A program made the translations under genes and the position numbers. 64,000 bases of DNA, taken from positions 1,426,001 to 1,490,000 of the forward strand of contig NZ_JBDQQR010000001.1 in NCBI RefSeq assembly GCF_039888675.1, in the 5' to 3' direction. Below, one piece after another: positions 1 to 8,851 of the stretch; the stretch's first letter is position 1; each line of letters starts with the position of its first letter. Source of the stretch: Mesorhizobium sp. CAU 1732 (GTDB lineage Bacteria > Pseudomonadota > Alphaproteobacteria > Rhizobiales > Rhizobiaceae). Below the pieces are notes generated by a model. It worked only from the letters and a program-made list of their open reading frames with translations, was not told the DNA's origin and ran no database searches.

Positions 1-918
1 TCTGATCAGCGGCCGGGGGAGGTCTTCTGCCTTGGCCTCGCCATTCAGGACACGATCATGACCGTCGCTGCGATCCCGACGCAGCCCGTCAAGATCTATG
101 CGAGCGCGCGCCGGGAGGTGGGCGGCGGGCCAGCCGCCACCGCCGCCGTCGCAGTCGCGAGGCTGGGCGGCAGCGCGCGTCTCGCCGGTCGCATCGGCAA
201 CGATGCGACCGGCGCAGCCATGCGGCACGAACTCGACGCCGAACGCGTCGACACGACCTGGCTCAAATCCTTCGAGGGATTTCAGTCGCCCGGCGCGACG
301 ATCCTGATGGACGGCAATGGCGAGCGCGTCATCGTCGCCTATGCCGATCCGGACATGCCATCCGATCCCCACTGGCTTGAGCCGGACGATCTCGGCGGCG
401 CGTTCCTGTGTGATTTGTCTTGGCCGCAAGGCGCGCTCAGGGGGCTGCGCATGGCCCGCGCCGCAGGGGTTCCGAGCGTGCTCGATGCCGACGTCTCACG
501 ACACAAGCGCGACGACATCGCCGCCGTGATCGATGCAGCGGATTATGTCGTGTTCTCGCGGCCGGGTCTGGCGCAGTTCACCGGCACGGACGACATCGAA
601 ACGGGCCTTCGCCTTGCGTCGCGCCCGTCCCACAAGCTGACCGGCGTCACAGACGGCGCCGACGGTCTGTTTTGGTTGGACAACGGTGCTCTCGCCAATG
701 CACGCCCACCCGAGGTGACCGTGGTAGACACGGTCGGCGCCGGCGATGCGTTCCACGGCGCGCTTGCGCTTGCTTTGTCGTATCGCTGGCCGCTGGAGCG
801 CGCCATCGCGTTTTCCAACGCGGTCGCGGCGCTGAAATGCACGATGCCCGGCGGCCGCGCTGGACTGCCGAGCGCCGACGCGCTGGCCCGGTTCGACCCA
901 TCGCTCAGTCCTTTCTGA
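1..918 (+). CDS. PfkB-family sugar kinase, 5' end outside window
   Basis: This is a ribokinase/PfkB-family carbohydrate kinase that would phosphorylate a sugar or nucleoside with ATP in the cytoplasm. The frame is open to the window edge, and the residues before the first in-frame ATG (58) already contain the family's first beta strand (VFCLGLAIQDT), so the gene starts upstream of the window. The N-terminal di-glycine region (GGGPAATAA) follows. The C-terminal PfkB signature DTVGAGDAFHGALA is intact, with the catalytic Asp at about residue 249 of the visible part. The next gene, 45 bp downstream, is an aldolase-like protein, so the pair may form a kinase-aldolase step on one sugar phosphate. 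The substrate cannot be read from the sequence. Confidence 0.9.
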   Translation, partial: SDQRPGEVFCLGLAIQDTIMTVAAIPTQPVKIYASARREVGGGPAATAAVAVARLGGSARLAGRIGNDATGAAMRHELDAERVDTTWLKSFEGFQSPGATILMDGNGERVIVAYADPDMPSDPHWLEPDDLGGAFLCDLSWPQGALRGLRMARAAGVPSVLDADVSRHKRDDIAAVIDAADYVVFSRPGLAQFTGTDDIETGLRLASRPSHKLTGVTDGADGLFWLDNGALANARPPEVTVVDTVGAGDAFHGALALALSYRWPLERAIAFSNAVAALKCTMPGGRAGLPSADALARFDPSLSPF

Positions 919-963
919 CCGCCCGAACAGCCGTTTTCCGCCATCGCGACGAGGAGCACAGAC

Positions 964-1989
964 TTGAACCGCAATACCAGACTGGACGAGAAACTCGACC
1001 GCATCCGCCGCGATCCGTCGGGCTCCAAGGAATTCCTGATATGCGACGCCAAGGACCCGGATATGGCGCGTGGCATCAACGCGCTCGGCATCGCGCGGGA
1101 CGCCGAGGGAAACCAGCGGCCGCAGACGCGGCGCGGATTTCTGGAGACGGTGCGCCAGATCGTCAAACAAGACGTCGTCGACCTGATGCTGCTGTCCGCC
1201 TACAATCTGCACAAGCTCGCGATTGAGGAAGACCTGTTCGCCGGAAGCAAGATGGCACGCGCGGCGCGTGTTAACGACACGACGGAAATCTGGCTGCCGC
1301 GCCACGGCACATACAGGGAGACCGCATCCGGCCCATTCCGCACCGCCGATCTCGCGCGCGTCATGCATGGCGGGCGGCCTCCGCTGGCAAACGGCGTCGC
1401 CGGTGCCGACCTCGGTCTCTACAGCCTGACCTTCACCAACGACGTGCACGCGGATCACCGCATGCTCGAGGCGTACAATGCGTTTCGCGCCGAATGCAAC
1501 GCGCTTGGCTTCCGGCACTTCCTCGAAGTCTTCAATCCGAACGTCGGCGCGCTGTCGGGCGAGGCTGTCGGCGAATACGTCAATGACTGCATCGTGCGCT
1601 GTCTTGCCGGCATCGACCGCGATGCGGCGCCGATCTTCCTCAAGGTCGCGTATAATGGCCCCCGCGCCATGGAGGAACTCGTCGCCTATGACGACGAGAT
1701 GATCGTCGGCATTCTCGGAGGCAGTGCGGGCACCACGCGCGACACGCTCGAACTGCTTCACCAGTCGAAGAAGCATGGTGCGCGGCTTGCCCTGTTCGGG
1801 CGCAAGATCAACCAAGCCGAAGCGCCGCTCGATCTGATCGAGATATTGCGTGCGGTCGCCGACGACGAGATGGGACCGGAGGAGGGCGTCGCCGTCTATC
1901 ACGACCGGCTGTCGAAGCAGTCGATCAGGCCGGTTCGGGCGCTGGACGAGGATCGCGCGATCACGCAGCCGGTCCTGAAAGCGGCCTGA
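964..1989 (+). CDS. class I aldolase-like TIM-barrel protein (DeoC/LacD/FbaB superfamily)
   Basis: This 341-residue protein resembles the Schiff-base aldolase superfamily. The candidate Schiff-base lysine is K227 in IFLKVAYNG, and a glycine-rich phosphate-binding stretch (GGSAGTTRDT) follows at about residues 252-261. The start is TTG at 964, chosen because GAGGAG lies about 8 bp upstream and no better in-frame ATG exists. It lies 45 bp after the PfkB kinase and probably shares its transcript. By analogy with tagatose or sulfofructose pathways, the kinase product could be cleaved by this enzyme, but that is inference. It could also be a non-catalytic barrel protein. Both genes end at a perfect 15-bp inverted repeat. 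Confidence 0.7.
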   Translation: MNRNTRLDEKLDRIRRDPSGSKEFLICDAKDPDMARGINALGIARDAEGNQRPQTRRGFLETVRQIVKQDVVDLMLLSAYNLHKLAIEEDLFAGSKMARAARVNDTTEIWLPRHGTYRETASGPFRTADLARVMHGGRPPLANGVAGADLGLYSLTFTNDVHADHRMLEAYNAFRAECNALGFRHFLEVFNPNVGALSGEAVGEYVNDCIVRCLAGIDRDAAPIFLKVAYNGPRAMEELVAYDDEMIVGILGGSAGTTRDTLELLHQSKKHGARLALFGRKINQAEAPLDLIEILRAVADDEMGPEEGVAVYHDRLSKQSIRPVRALDEDRAITQPVLKAA

Positions 1990-2017
1990 GCGCCCGTCAC
2001 ACCCTATATGTCCATGC

Positions 2018-2052
2018 AAGAAGGCCGATGACGTACAGTCATCGGCCTTCTT
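2018..2052. terminator. 15-bp perfect inverted repeat between convergent genes
   Basis: AAGAAGGCCGATGAC (2018-2032) and its exact reverse complement (2038-2052) flank a 5-base loop. The repeat sits between the aldolase-like gene and the convergent 24-residue ORF. T-rich flanks are short, so its strength as an intrinsic terminator is uncertain, but the position suits a bidirectional terminator. Confidence 0.75.
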
Positions 2053-2178
2053 GGTTGTCGCGGTCGCGTGCGGATCAACGCGAGCGGACACATCTCTTTG
2101 CTTCGGCCGAAAATACGGCCTCGAACGTCGGGCGAGTGTTTTTGCGGATCAGTGCCTCGCTCGATCGGTCGATGATGC

Positions 2179-2253
2179 TCAGCCGATGCCGATGAACGAC
2201 AGGATGGCAACGACGATAACGACGAGACCGACGATGTAGATAATCGAATTCAT
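2179..2253 (-). CDS. 24-residue hydrophobic membrane peptide
   Basis: This is a very short ORF starting at ATG 2253, with AAGGAGAG placed about 5 bp upstream, a strong ribosome-binding site. It encodes MNSIIYIVGLVVIVVAIL followed by SFIGIG, one continuous transmembrane helix with a polar N-terminus. Peptides beginning MNSII with the same single-helix pattern are familiar to me from other Rhizobiales genomes, but no function is assigned. A longer upstream start (2451) is possible in the same frame but would overlap the divergent MFS gene, and the Shine-Dalgarno sequence argues for the short form. It ends near the inverted repeat at 2018-2052. Confidence 0.7.
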   Translation of the reverse strand: MNSIIYIVGLVVIVVAILSFIGIG

Positions 2254-2422
2254 GTTCTCTCTCCTTCTGCACTCAAACTGTTGCGACACAACGCTCTCGG
2301 TGCGAGGTGGTTCCGACGCGCCCGGCCGGGGCGGGGCGCGATACAAACCATCGTCGAGCATATTTTGGTCCAGCAGTATGATCGGGCTTGTAGCGATGCG
2401 GTCGCCCGATAATGTCGCACGG

Positions 2423-3580
2423 ATGGATTCGTCAGCCCGTTCGCCCGCCACCTATGCCATCGCCGGAATGATCGCGATGGCGGTCGCCATGGGCATCGGG
2501 CGTTTCGTCTACACGCCGATCCTGCCCGGCATGATGGACGCGCTCGGCCTTACCGCCTCCGATGCCGGGCTGATCGCGTCGGCCAATTATGCGGGCTATC
2601 TCGTCGGCGCGGTGCTTGGCGCGGGCAATTGGGGGCAGGGCCGGGAACACACGATCGCGATGGTCAGCCTCGCGTCGAGCGCGGTGCTCGCAGCCGCGAT
2701 GGGCATGACGGAGAGCATGCCGGCCTTTATCGCGATCCGCTTCCTGGCAGGTGTCGCCAGCGCCTTCGTGATGGTTTTCCTGTCGACCATCATCTTCAGC
2801 AGACTGGCCGCCGCCGGACGATCCGACCTTCAGGTGTGGCACTTCGGCGGCGTGGGCATCGGCATAGCCCTGTCCTCCGTGATGACGGGCGCGGTCCTGC
2901 TGGGCGGCGCGCAGTGGGAGGCGAACTGGCTGTGGTCGGGAGCCCTCTCGATCGCCGGCTTCGCAGTCGTCTTCGCGCTGGTCGACCGTGGCGTCCCACC
3001 CCAGACAAGACCCGCTGCGGAGCCGCCGACGCCGCGCAGCACGGCCATGACACGCATCATCCTCGCCTATGGCATCTTCGGTTTCGGCTACATCGTCACG
3101 GCCACGTTCCTGGTGACGATCGTGCGGCAGGGCGATGCCGGCCCCTTGTTCGAATCGGTCGTCTGGCTGGCGACGGGTCTCGCGGCGCTGCCGTCCGTCT
3201 GGCTCTGGTCACGCGTGTCGCGCCGCATCGGCCTGGCTCAGACCTTTGCGGTCGGTTGCCTCGTCGAGGCGGTCGGCGTGATCGCCAGCGTCAGCATGGG
3301 CGGATATGCGGGTCCGCTTCTGGCGGGTGTCCTTCTGGGCGGGACGTTCGTCGCGGTCACCGCTTTCGGCCTCACGATCGGCCGCGAACTCGCAGGCGCC
3401 GCACCGCGCCGGGTGCTCGCGCTCATGACGGCTGCTTTCGGCCTGGGCCAGATCATCGGGCCGGTCGTCGGCGGCATCGTGGCCGATCAGACCGGCAGTT
3501 TCACCGCGCCCTCTCTCCTCGCAGCGGCGGCATTGATCGCGTCCGCAGTGGCAATCTGGGGTGTGCGCTCGAAGGTGTGA
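2423..3580 (+). CDS. MFS transporter, YbfB/YjiJ family
   Basis: This integral membrane transporter has about 12 hydrophobic helices. The pattern IAGMIAMAVAMGIGRFVYTPILPGMM at the N-terminus is typical of the YbfB/YjiJ branch of the major facilitator superfamily. The substrate is unknown. The start is uncertain: in-frame ATGs lie at 2378, 2396 and 2423 and none has a convincing ribosome-binding site. I chose 2423 because it leaves about ten residues before the first helix, giving 385 residues, which fits the family. It is divergent from the 24-residue peptide gene. Its stop codon directly abuts that of the convergent deacetylase at 3580/3581. Confidence 0.88.
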   Translation: MDSSARSPATYAIAGMIAMAVAMGIGRFVYTPILPGMMDALGLTASDAGLIASANYAGYLVGAVLGAGNWGQGREHTIAMVSLASSAVLAAAMGMTESMPAFIAIRFLAGVASAFVMVFLSTIIFSRLAAAGRSDLQVWHFGGVGIGIALSSVMTGAVLLGGAQWEANWLWSGALSIAGFAVVFALVDRGVPPQTRPAAEPPTPRSTAMTRIILAYGIFGFGYIVTATFLVTIVRQGDAGPLFESVVWLATGLAALPSVWLWSRVSRRIGLAQTFAVGCLVEAVGVIASVSMGGYAGPLLAGVLLGGTFVAVTAFGLTIGRELAGAAPRRVLALMTAAFGLGQIIGPVVGGIVADQTGSFTAPSLLAAAALIASAVAIWGVRSKV

Positions 3581-4549
3581 TCAGCCGTCGCTCCGGGCGG
3601 TTTCTTCCAGATATGTCCGGTAACTGACGCACCGCACGCTCTCTCTCGCGCAGGCATCTTCCGCAAATCCTTCCAGCGCCCGCCAGTAGGCGCCGTCGTT
3701 CATCAGGGTGAAGTGGAAGCCGATCTGAAGCGGCAGCCGCTCGCCCGCGAGCTGATCGTCGAGCGCCTGCGTGAAGGCTTGCCGCGTGCGTGCCTCGAAC
3801 GAACCATCGGGATCGCCGCGCTCCAGCCCGCCCGAATGGCGCACGAAGAGATTGTAGTCCATCGCGATGATGGGCCGGGCGCTCGGGCCTTCGGGAATCA
3901 TCGGCAGCGAAAACCGCGTCACGGTGCCGTGCTTCGGCATTGCCGGTCCGCGCGACACCGTGCTGGCGTCGTAGGCGAAGCCGTCGGCCTCAAGCGCGTC
4001 GAAGAGACCGGCGCCGGTCGACAAGTAAGGCGCGCGGAAACCGATGATTTCCGTCTCGACGAATGTCTTCCAGCTTGGCGGCTGGTGCGGAATGCCGTTG
4101 ATCTCCCACGCGCCGGCCAGGATTTGCGAGAACTGGCGAAACTCGGACTCCCATTCCGATGCGCTCCATTCGCCGCCGTCGAAGTGGCCGCAGCCATGGC
4201 TGGCGATCTCGTGGCCTTCCATGCGGGCGGTCCAGAGCTGGCGCAGCCGCTGCGCGACGTCGTCTTTCGATTCGGCGTAACCGACATTGGATCGACCGGT
4301 CGTGTGGCGAGGCGGATCGTAAAGCGCGCGGTCGGCCCGGGTCAGCAGATAGACGCAGGACAGGAAATAGGTGAACTCCGCCCCGGTCTTGCGCGCGAGC
4401 GCGCGGCTGCGCTGCCATTGCTCGATATGCTGCGCGCCGTCGAAGGAGATGATGACATATTGAGTGGGCAGGGGTTTTTCCGCCGCCACCGCAGGCAGCG
4501 CGAACACGGAGGTGAGGGCAGCGAGAGCGAAGCGTCTGGTCAGGTTCAT
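3581..4549 (-). CDS. secreted polysaccharide deacetylase (NodB-like fold)
   Basis: The first 23 residues form a signal peptide (MNLTRRF, a hydrophobic core, then AVAA), so the protein is exported. Three NodB-type motifs are recognisable. Motif 1 is ISFDGAQ (residues 34-40), motif 2 is SHGCGH with the H-x3-H metal pair, and motif 3 is GFRAPYLS with R-x-P-Y. The usual motif 1 is TFDDG, so the second, metal-binding Asp is replaced by Gly here. Members deacetylate peptidoglycan, chitin or exopolysaccharide, and the substrate of this one is unknown. The upstream region of about 200 bp is shared with the divergent YfgM-like gene. The ribosome-binding site before ATG 4549 is poor. Confidence 0.82.
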   Translation of the reverse strand: MNLTRRFALAALTSVFALPAVAAEKPLPTQYVIISFDGAQHIEQWQRSRALARKTGAEFTYFLSCVYLLTRADRALYDPPRHTTGRSNVGYAESKDDVAQRLRQLWTARMEGHEIASHGCGHFDGGEWSASEWESEFRQFSQILAGAWEINGIPHQPPSWKTFVETEIIGFRAPYLSTGAGLFDALEADGFAYDASTVSRGPAMPKHGTVTRFSLPMIPEGPSARPIIAMDYNLFVRHSGGLERGDPDGSFEARTRQAFTQALDDQLAGERLPLQIGFHFTLMNDGAYWRALEGFAEDACARESVRCVSYRTYLEETARSDG

Positions 4550-4625
4550 CGATGTATGGAAAGCCGGTCAGGATGGGTGGGAAAGACGGTGTCAGGTGAA
4601 TGTGGCGAGCATGGGATGGTTCCCT

Positions 4626-4659
4626 TGTGCGCAGCTCAAGCATCCTTTTTGTGCGCAGG
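4626..4659 (+). repeat. 10-bp direct repeat TTGTGCGCAG in a divergent promoter region
   Basis: TTGTGCGCAG occurs at 4626-4635 and again at 4650-4659, a 24-bp period (a little over two helical turns). It lies between the deacetylase start (4549) and the YfgM-like start (4756), so it could be a protein-binding site. Chance is not excluded. Confidence 0.45.
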
Positions 4660-4755
4660 GCCTTCCATGCGACCAATTTTCAGCTAAAACCCATGCAAAA
4701 TCTGGCTGGGCCAGCGTAACGCGCAGGCCGCCATCACTCCAGCACCGGTTATCCG

Positions 4756-5421
4756 ATGTCCGACGACAGTTTCTTTCGTGAAGTGAATCAGGAAATGCGC
4801 CAGGATCGCGCGCATGCCCTGTGGGACCGCTATGGCGCGATCGTCATCGCCGCCGCGGTCGGCGTCGTGCTTGCTACCTCGGCCTACGTCGCGTGGGATT
4901 ACTGGACGCAGTCGCGCGCCAATGCGTCGGGCGATGATTACTCGCAGGCGCTGACGCTGGCGCGCGAGGGCAAGACCGAGGAAGCGCAAGCCGCGCTCGC
5001 CCAGCTCGAGGCGGACGGCTATGGCGCCTATCCGGTTCTGGCGCGCCTGCGGGCCGCCACGCTGCAGGCCGAGGCCGGCGATCACGCCGCCGCCGTTGCC
5101 GGGTTCGACGGCGTTGCGGGTGACAGGAGCGTTCCGACCTCGATCCGCGACATGGCGCGGCTGCGCGCCGGGCTTCTTCTTGTCGATCACGGCACCTATG
5201 CCGACGTCGCCCAGCGCGTCGAGGCGTTGACCGCCGACACCAACCAGCTTCGCCACTCCGCGCGCGAGGCCTTGGCACTCTCTGCGTGGAAGGAAAGCCG
5301 CCTGGCCGACGCCCTCGCACTCTTCGAACAGATCACCGCCGACGATTTTGCTCCGCAAAATATTCGGCAGCGAGCAGAACTCATGTCCGAACTGATCCGC
5401 GGTTCGGGCACGTCGTCTTAA
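4756..5421 (+). CDS. YfgM-like inner-membrane TPR protein
   Basis: This 221-residue protein has a cytoplasmic N-terminus, one transmembrane helix at about residues 27-47 and a periplasmic TPR-like helical domain. The E. coli relative YfgM associates with the SecYEG translocon and the chaperone PpiD and helps outer-envelope protein traffic. As in E. coli, it lies just ahead of der, although bamB, which separates them in E. coli, is missing here. The stop codon is 7 bp before the der start, so the two are surely co-transcribed. Assignment rests on topology, length and synteny rather than sharp motifs. Confidence 0.82.
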   Translation: MSDDSFFREVNQEMRQDRAHALWDRYGAIVIAAAVGVVLATSAYVAWDYWTQSRANASGDDYSQALTLAREGKTEEAQAALAQLEADGYGAYPVLARLRAATLQAEAGDHAAAVAGFDGVAGDRSVPTSIRDMARLRAGLLLVDHGTYADVAQRVEALTADTNQLRHSAREALALSAWKESRLADALALFEQITADDFAPQNIRQRAELMSELIRGSGTSS

Positions 5422-5428
5422 GCGCGAC

Positions 5429-6871
5429 ATGAGCTTCAAGGTCGCCATCATCGGCCGTCCCAACGTCGGCAAATCCACGCTTTTCAACAGGCTGGCCGGG
5501 CGCAAGCTTGCGCTGGTCGATGACACGCCGGGCGTGACGCGCGACAGGCGCGTCCATCCGGCCAAGCTCTACGATCTGCGCTTCGACGTGATCGACACCG
5601 CTGGTCTGGAAGACGCAGCCGCCGCCACGCTGGCCGGCCGCATGCGCGCCCAGACCGAGGCCGCGATCGCGGAGGCCGATGTCGTTCTCTTCGTCACCGA
5701 TTCCCGTGTTGGCCTGATGCCCGACGACCGCACCTTCGCTGATGTGGTGCGCCGCACCGGCAAGCCGGTCGTGCTCGTCGCCAACAAGGCCGAGGCGCGC
5801 GGCGCGCAGGGCGGCATGCTGGAAGCCTGGGAACTCGGGCTCGGCGAGCCGATACCGATTTCCGCCGAGCACGGCGAAGGCATGCCTGATTTGCGCGAGG
5901 CGATCATCGAGGCCATCGGCGCGGAGCGCGCGCTGGGTGACGACGAAGACGACGATGACCTCGCGCCGGTTCCCAGCGCCGAGGCGCTGGTCGGCGACGA
6001 TATCGACGATCCCGACGCGGAAACGATCCCCGAATACGACGCGACCAAGCCGTTGCGCATCGCGGTCGTCGGCAGGCCCAATGCGGGCAAGTCCACGCTT
6101 ATCAACACGATGCTCGGCGAAGACCGCCTGCTCACCGGCCCGGAAGCGGGCATCACCCGCGATTCGATCTCGGTCGATTGGGACTGGCGCGGCCGCCGCA
6201 TCAAGCTCTTCGACACCGCCGGCATGCGCCGCAAGGCGCGGGTGCAGGAGAAGCTGGAGAAGCTGTCCGTTGCCGATGGCCTCCGCGCCATCCGCTTTGC
6301 CGAAATCGTCATCATCGTTTTCGATTCGACGATCCCCTTCGAGAAGCAGGATCTCCAGATCGCCGATCTGATCATTCGCGAGGGCCGCGCACCGATCATC
6401 GCCTTCAACAAATGGGATCTGGTCGAAAACCCGCAGGAGCTGCTGGCCGAACTGCGCGAGAAGACCGAGCGTCTCCTTCCACAGGTGCGCGGCCTCCAGG
6501 CCGTGACGGTTTCCGGCGAGACGGGGCGTGGCCTCGAAAAGCTTATGGAGGCCGTCGACAAGACGCATCGCGTCTGGAACCGCCGCATCTCCACCGGCAA
6601 GCTGAACCGCTGGCTGGAAGGCGTGCTTGCGCATCATCCGCCGCCCGCGGTTGCCGGACGTCGTCTCAAGGTCAAGTACATCACGCAGGTTAAGGCCCGC
6701 CCGCCGGGCTTCGTCTTGTCCTGCACGCGCCCCGATGCGATGCCGCAATCCTATGTGCGCTATCTCATGAACGGCCTTCGCGAGACGTTCGAGATGCCCG
6801 GCGTTCCGATCCGCATGGTCTTGCGCGCCTCCGAAAATCCCTTCGCCAATCGGGCCAAGAAGAAGCGCTGA
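5429..6871 (+). CDS. der: ribosome biogenesis GTPase Der (EngA)
   Basis: Der is an essential GTPase with two consecutive G domains and a C-terminal KH-like domain, acting in 50S subunit maturation. The first P-loop is GRPNVGKS at residues 9-16 and the second is GRPNAGKS at about 215-222. DTPGVTRD and DTAG switch motifs are present in both halves, with a NKxD-type motif (NKWD) in the second. The linker between the G domains, roughly residues 170-208, is strongly acidic (DDEDDDD and further Asp/Glu), as is common in alphaproteobacterial Der. The C-terminus ends in a basic AKKKR tail. Length is 480 residues. Translation probably couples to the upstream YfgM-like gene. Confidence 0.98.
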   Translation: MSFKVAIIGRPNVGKSTLFNRLAGRKLALVDDTPGVTRDRRVHPAKLYDLRFDVIDTAGLEDAAAATLAGRMRAQTEAAIAEADVVLFVTDSRVGLMPDDRTFADVVRRTGKPVVLVANKAEARGAQGGMLEAWELGLGEPIPISAEHGEGMPDLREAIIEAIGAERALGDDEDDDDLAPVPSAEALVGDDIDDPDAETIPEYDATKPLRIAVVGRPNAGKSTLINTMLGEDRLLTGPEAGITRDSISVDWDWRGRRIKLFDTAGMRRKARVQEKLEKLSVADGLRAIRFAEIVIIVFDSTIPFEKQDLQIADLIIREGRAPIIAFNKWDLVENPQELLAELREKTERLLPQVRGLQAVTVSGETGRGLEKLMEAVDKTHRVWNRRISTGKLNRWLEGVLAHHPPPAVAGRRLKVKYITQVKARPPGFVLSCTRPDAMPQSYVRYLMNGLRETFEMPGVPIRMVLRASENPFANRAKKKR

Positions 6872-7005
6872 GACGTTTCGACGCGGTGATGCGCGGTTTT
6901 TCCGCGCGTCACACTCGCGCCGCATCGCCCACGTTAACCCCCCATCAAGGTTAATGCATCATTGTCGCCGTCATTGGTTTCGTGCTGCGTTTCTGGAGAG
7001 TTTTC

Positions 7006-8187
7006 GTGCTGCGTCGACTGGTTCTGCGCCGGAGGTTTCACCCCGGCAGCATGCGATCCCTCGCTGCCCCGTTTTTCATCGGCCTTGGCTTCTGGGTCGG
7101 GTTTCCGACGTCGGCGGCCTATCAGGATATGGCAAGCTTCGTGTCCGGCACGGAAGCCGGCGCGCAGCGCTGGGGCGGCTTCGTCGAGAAGTCCGTCGCA
7201 GGCTCCGTGCACAGTGCCGAGATGCAGTTTCTCGACGCATCCGCGACGGGTTCCATATCCGGCAGCGGCCTGACCGCGCCGGGGCTCGGATCGGTCGCCT
7301 TCCGCGGCAAGAACGAAACCAGCGACACGCCCGACGAATCGCGCGTCACCCGTGGCGACAAGCAGGGCCGCATCGTGAATGTGGCGCCCGTGGCGCCGCC
7401 GAAGTCGTTCAACGCGGGCTCGGTTTTCGAGCGCACCAGTTCGCTGCTCGACGCGGCCGTCGAGCCGTCGCTCGAAATGGCCTTCGTCGCACCGCAGATC
7501 AAAGGCAAGGAAATCCAGATCGCAGGCGCCTTCCATCTCAAGGAAGATCGGAAGATCGACCCCGGCGTTCCGGCTTTCCTTGCCTCGCTCGTCACCAGCG
7601 AGAAGGCCGACATCCTCGCGACGGCCTATGCGCCGGCGTCGCCTGACTACGCGACGGCGTCGCCCTTCGCGACTTTGTTGCAGAACGAGGACAAGGCCGG
7701 CGCCGGTCGCTTCATCCCGCCCGTCACCGATGGCGACCATGCCTGGATGAGCCAGCCGCTTCCGGCCAGCGTCTTTTCTGCCAAGGAGCAGAAGTGTCTC
7801 GCCGAGGGCATCTATTTTGAGGCGCGCGGCGAGGACGTGAAGGGCCAGGCGGCCGTCGCCCAGGTCATCCTCAACCGGGTCCGCAACCCGACCTATCCCG
7901 CGACGATCTGCGGCGTCGTCTACCAGAACCAGTCATGGCGCAATCGCTGCCAGTTCTCGTTTGCCTGCGACGGCACCACGCCGCGCGTGCGCAGCCAGAA
8001 TCATTACAAGATCGCGCAGGAAGTCGGCATGGCGGTCACCGCCGGCAAGATATTCATTCCCGAAGTCGGCTCGTCCACGCATTACCATGCGACCTATGTG
8101 CATCCGCGCTGGGCACGCACCATGGAAAAGATGAAGAAGATCGGCCTTCACATCTTCTATCGCACCCATGGCGGCGGCTGGAGCTAG
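7006..8187 (+). CDS. SleB-type cell wall hydrolase (Hydrolase_2 domain)
   Basis: The protein has an N-terminal basic segment and hydrophobic stretch (residues about 16-40, ending TSAAY) that acts as a signal anchor or signal peptide, a low-complexity middle region, and a C-terminal SleB/Hydrolase_2 domain from about residue 265. That domain shows CLAEGIYFEARGE with the conserved Glu, then GQAAVAQVILNRV and the CQFSFACDG segment. These enzymes act as peptidoglycan-cleaving transglycosylases or amidases. I chose GTG 7006 because GGAGAG lies 7 bp upstream; GTG 6982 and ATG 7051 are alternatives. It is followed by a 215-bp gap and the ATP synthase operon, so it is probably a monocistronic unit. 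Confidence 0.85.
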   Translation: MLRRLVLRRRFHPGSMRSLAAPFFIGLGFWVGFPTSAAYQDMASFVSGTEAGAQRWGGFVEKSVAGSVHSAEMQFLDASATGSISGSGLTAPGLGSVAFRGKNETSDTPDESRVTRGDKQGRIVNVAPVAPPKSFNAGSVFERTSSLLDAAVEPSLEMAFVAPQIKGKEIQIAGAFHLKEDRKIDPGVPAFLASLVTSEKADILATAYAPASPDYATASPFATLLQNEDKAGAGRFIPPVTDGDHAWMSQPLPASVFSAKEQKCLAEGIYFEARGEDVKGQAAVAQVILNRVRNPTYPATICGVVYQNQSWRNRCQFSFACDGTTPRVRSQNHYKIAQEVGMAVTAGKIFIPEVGSSTHYHATYVHPRWARTMEKMKKIGLHIFYRTHGGGWS

Positions 8188-8318
8188 GCTCTTAAAGCCC
8201 CGATCTGTGCGGGATTCGCACCAAACGCTCCCGGTCGAGGCCATGGCGCATTGTCGCACATGGCTAAATATCTGATTTCACTAGATTACTGAGTGGCAAT
8301 TCGGGGTCCGGACTCGGC

Positions 8319-8347
8319 TTGACTGGGGAGGGGCCCCTAACTATGTT
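8319..8347 (+). promoter_or_regulatory. candidate sigma-70 promoter of the F0 operon
   Basis: TTGACT (8319-8324) and TATGTT (8342-8347) are separated by exactly 17 bases, a near-consensus housekeeping promoter. It lies about 55 bp before atpI, inside the otherwise featureless 215-bp spacer 8188-8402. The position suits transcription of atpI-atpB-atpE-atpF'-atpF. Confidence 0.6.
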
Positions 8348-8402
8348 GCGCGCGAATTGAAAGCGGACAGCCGATGACGTGCTTTCCGGGCTGGAGGTTG
8401 GT

Positions 8403-8810
8403 ATGGCCGGCAGTGACAGGCCAGACGAAACCGGAAAAACCGAGCCCGAGCGCACGTCGGCTGGCATAGGTCAGGAAGACCTCGAACGCCGCAGCCGCGA
8501 ACTCGAGGCTGCACTCGCAGCCAGAAGACCGGCGCGAGACGGGGACAAGAAACCTGTGACCGGCAGCATGGCCGGTTACGGACAGGCAATGAAGCTTTCC
8601 AGCGAGTTCATCGCGGGAATTGCTGTCGGGGCAGTCATAGGATGGCTGATCGATCGTGTGGCGGGGACATCGCCATGGGGTCTCATCATCTTCCTGCTCC
8701 TCGGATTTGTAGCCGGTGTGCTCAATGTCCTGCGGTCTGCGGGCATGGTGGCGGAGCCGGGCCCGAGAGCGTCGCCGAAAAGCGATGCTGGCGGGCAGGA
8801 CAAGAAATGA
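8403..8810 (+). CDS. atpI: F0F1 ATP synthase assembly protein AtpI/AtpZ type
   Basis: This small membrane protein of 135 residues heads the F0 operon. Its N-terminal 50 residues are charged and predicted cytoplasmic, followed by two hydrophobic helices at about 67-86 and 92-110. The relatives AtpI and AtpZ assist assembly of the c-ring or membrane sector and can transport magnesium. GGAGG lies 5 bp before ATG 8403, which fixes the start even though the frame extends upstream. The gene is 41 bp ahead of atpB on the same transcript. Confidence 0.92.
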   Translation: MAGSDRPDETGKTEPERTSAGIGQEDLERRSRELEAALAARRPARDGDKKPVTGSMAGYGQAMKLSSEFIAGIAVGAVIGWLIDRVAGTSPWGLIIFLLLGFVAGVLNVLRSAGMVAEPGPRASPKSDAGGQDKK

Positions 8811-8851
8811 AACGCGCCGAAGGGCGCATCTGATTTATCGAGGGGTCCACA

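Noticed and set aside
496..2091. A long minus-strand frame opposite the kinase and aldolase-like genes
   Set aside because: It is the shadow of the plus-strand genes; no motif or ribosome-binding site.
6934..6954. TTAA...TTAA pair before the SleB-type gene, as a CtrA site
   Set aside because: The spacing is 13 bases, not the 7 expected of TTAA-N7-TTAA.
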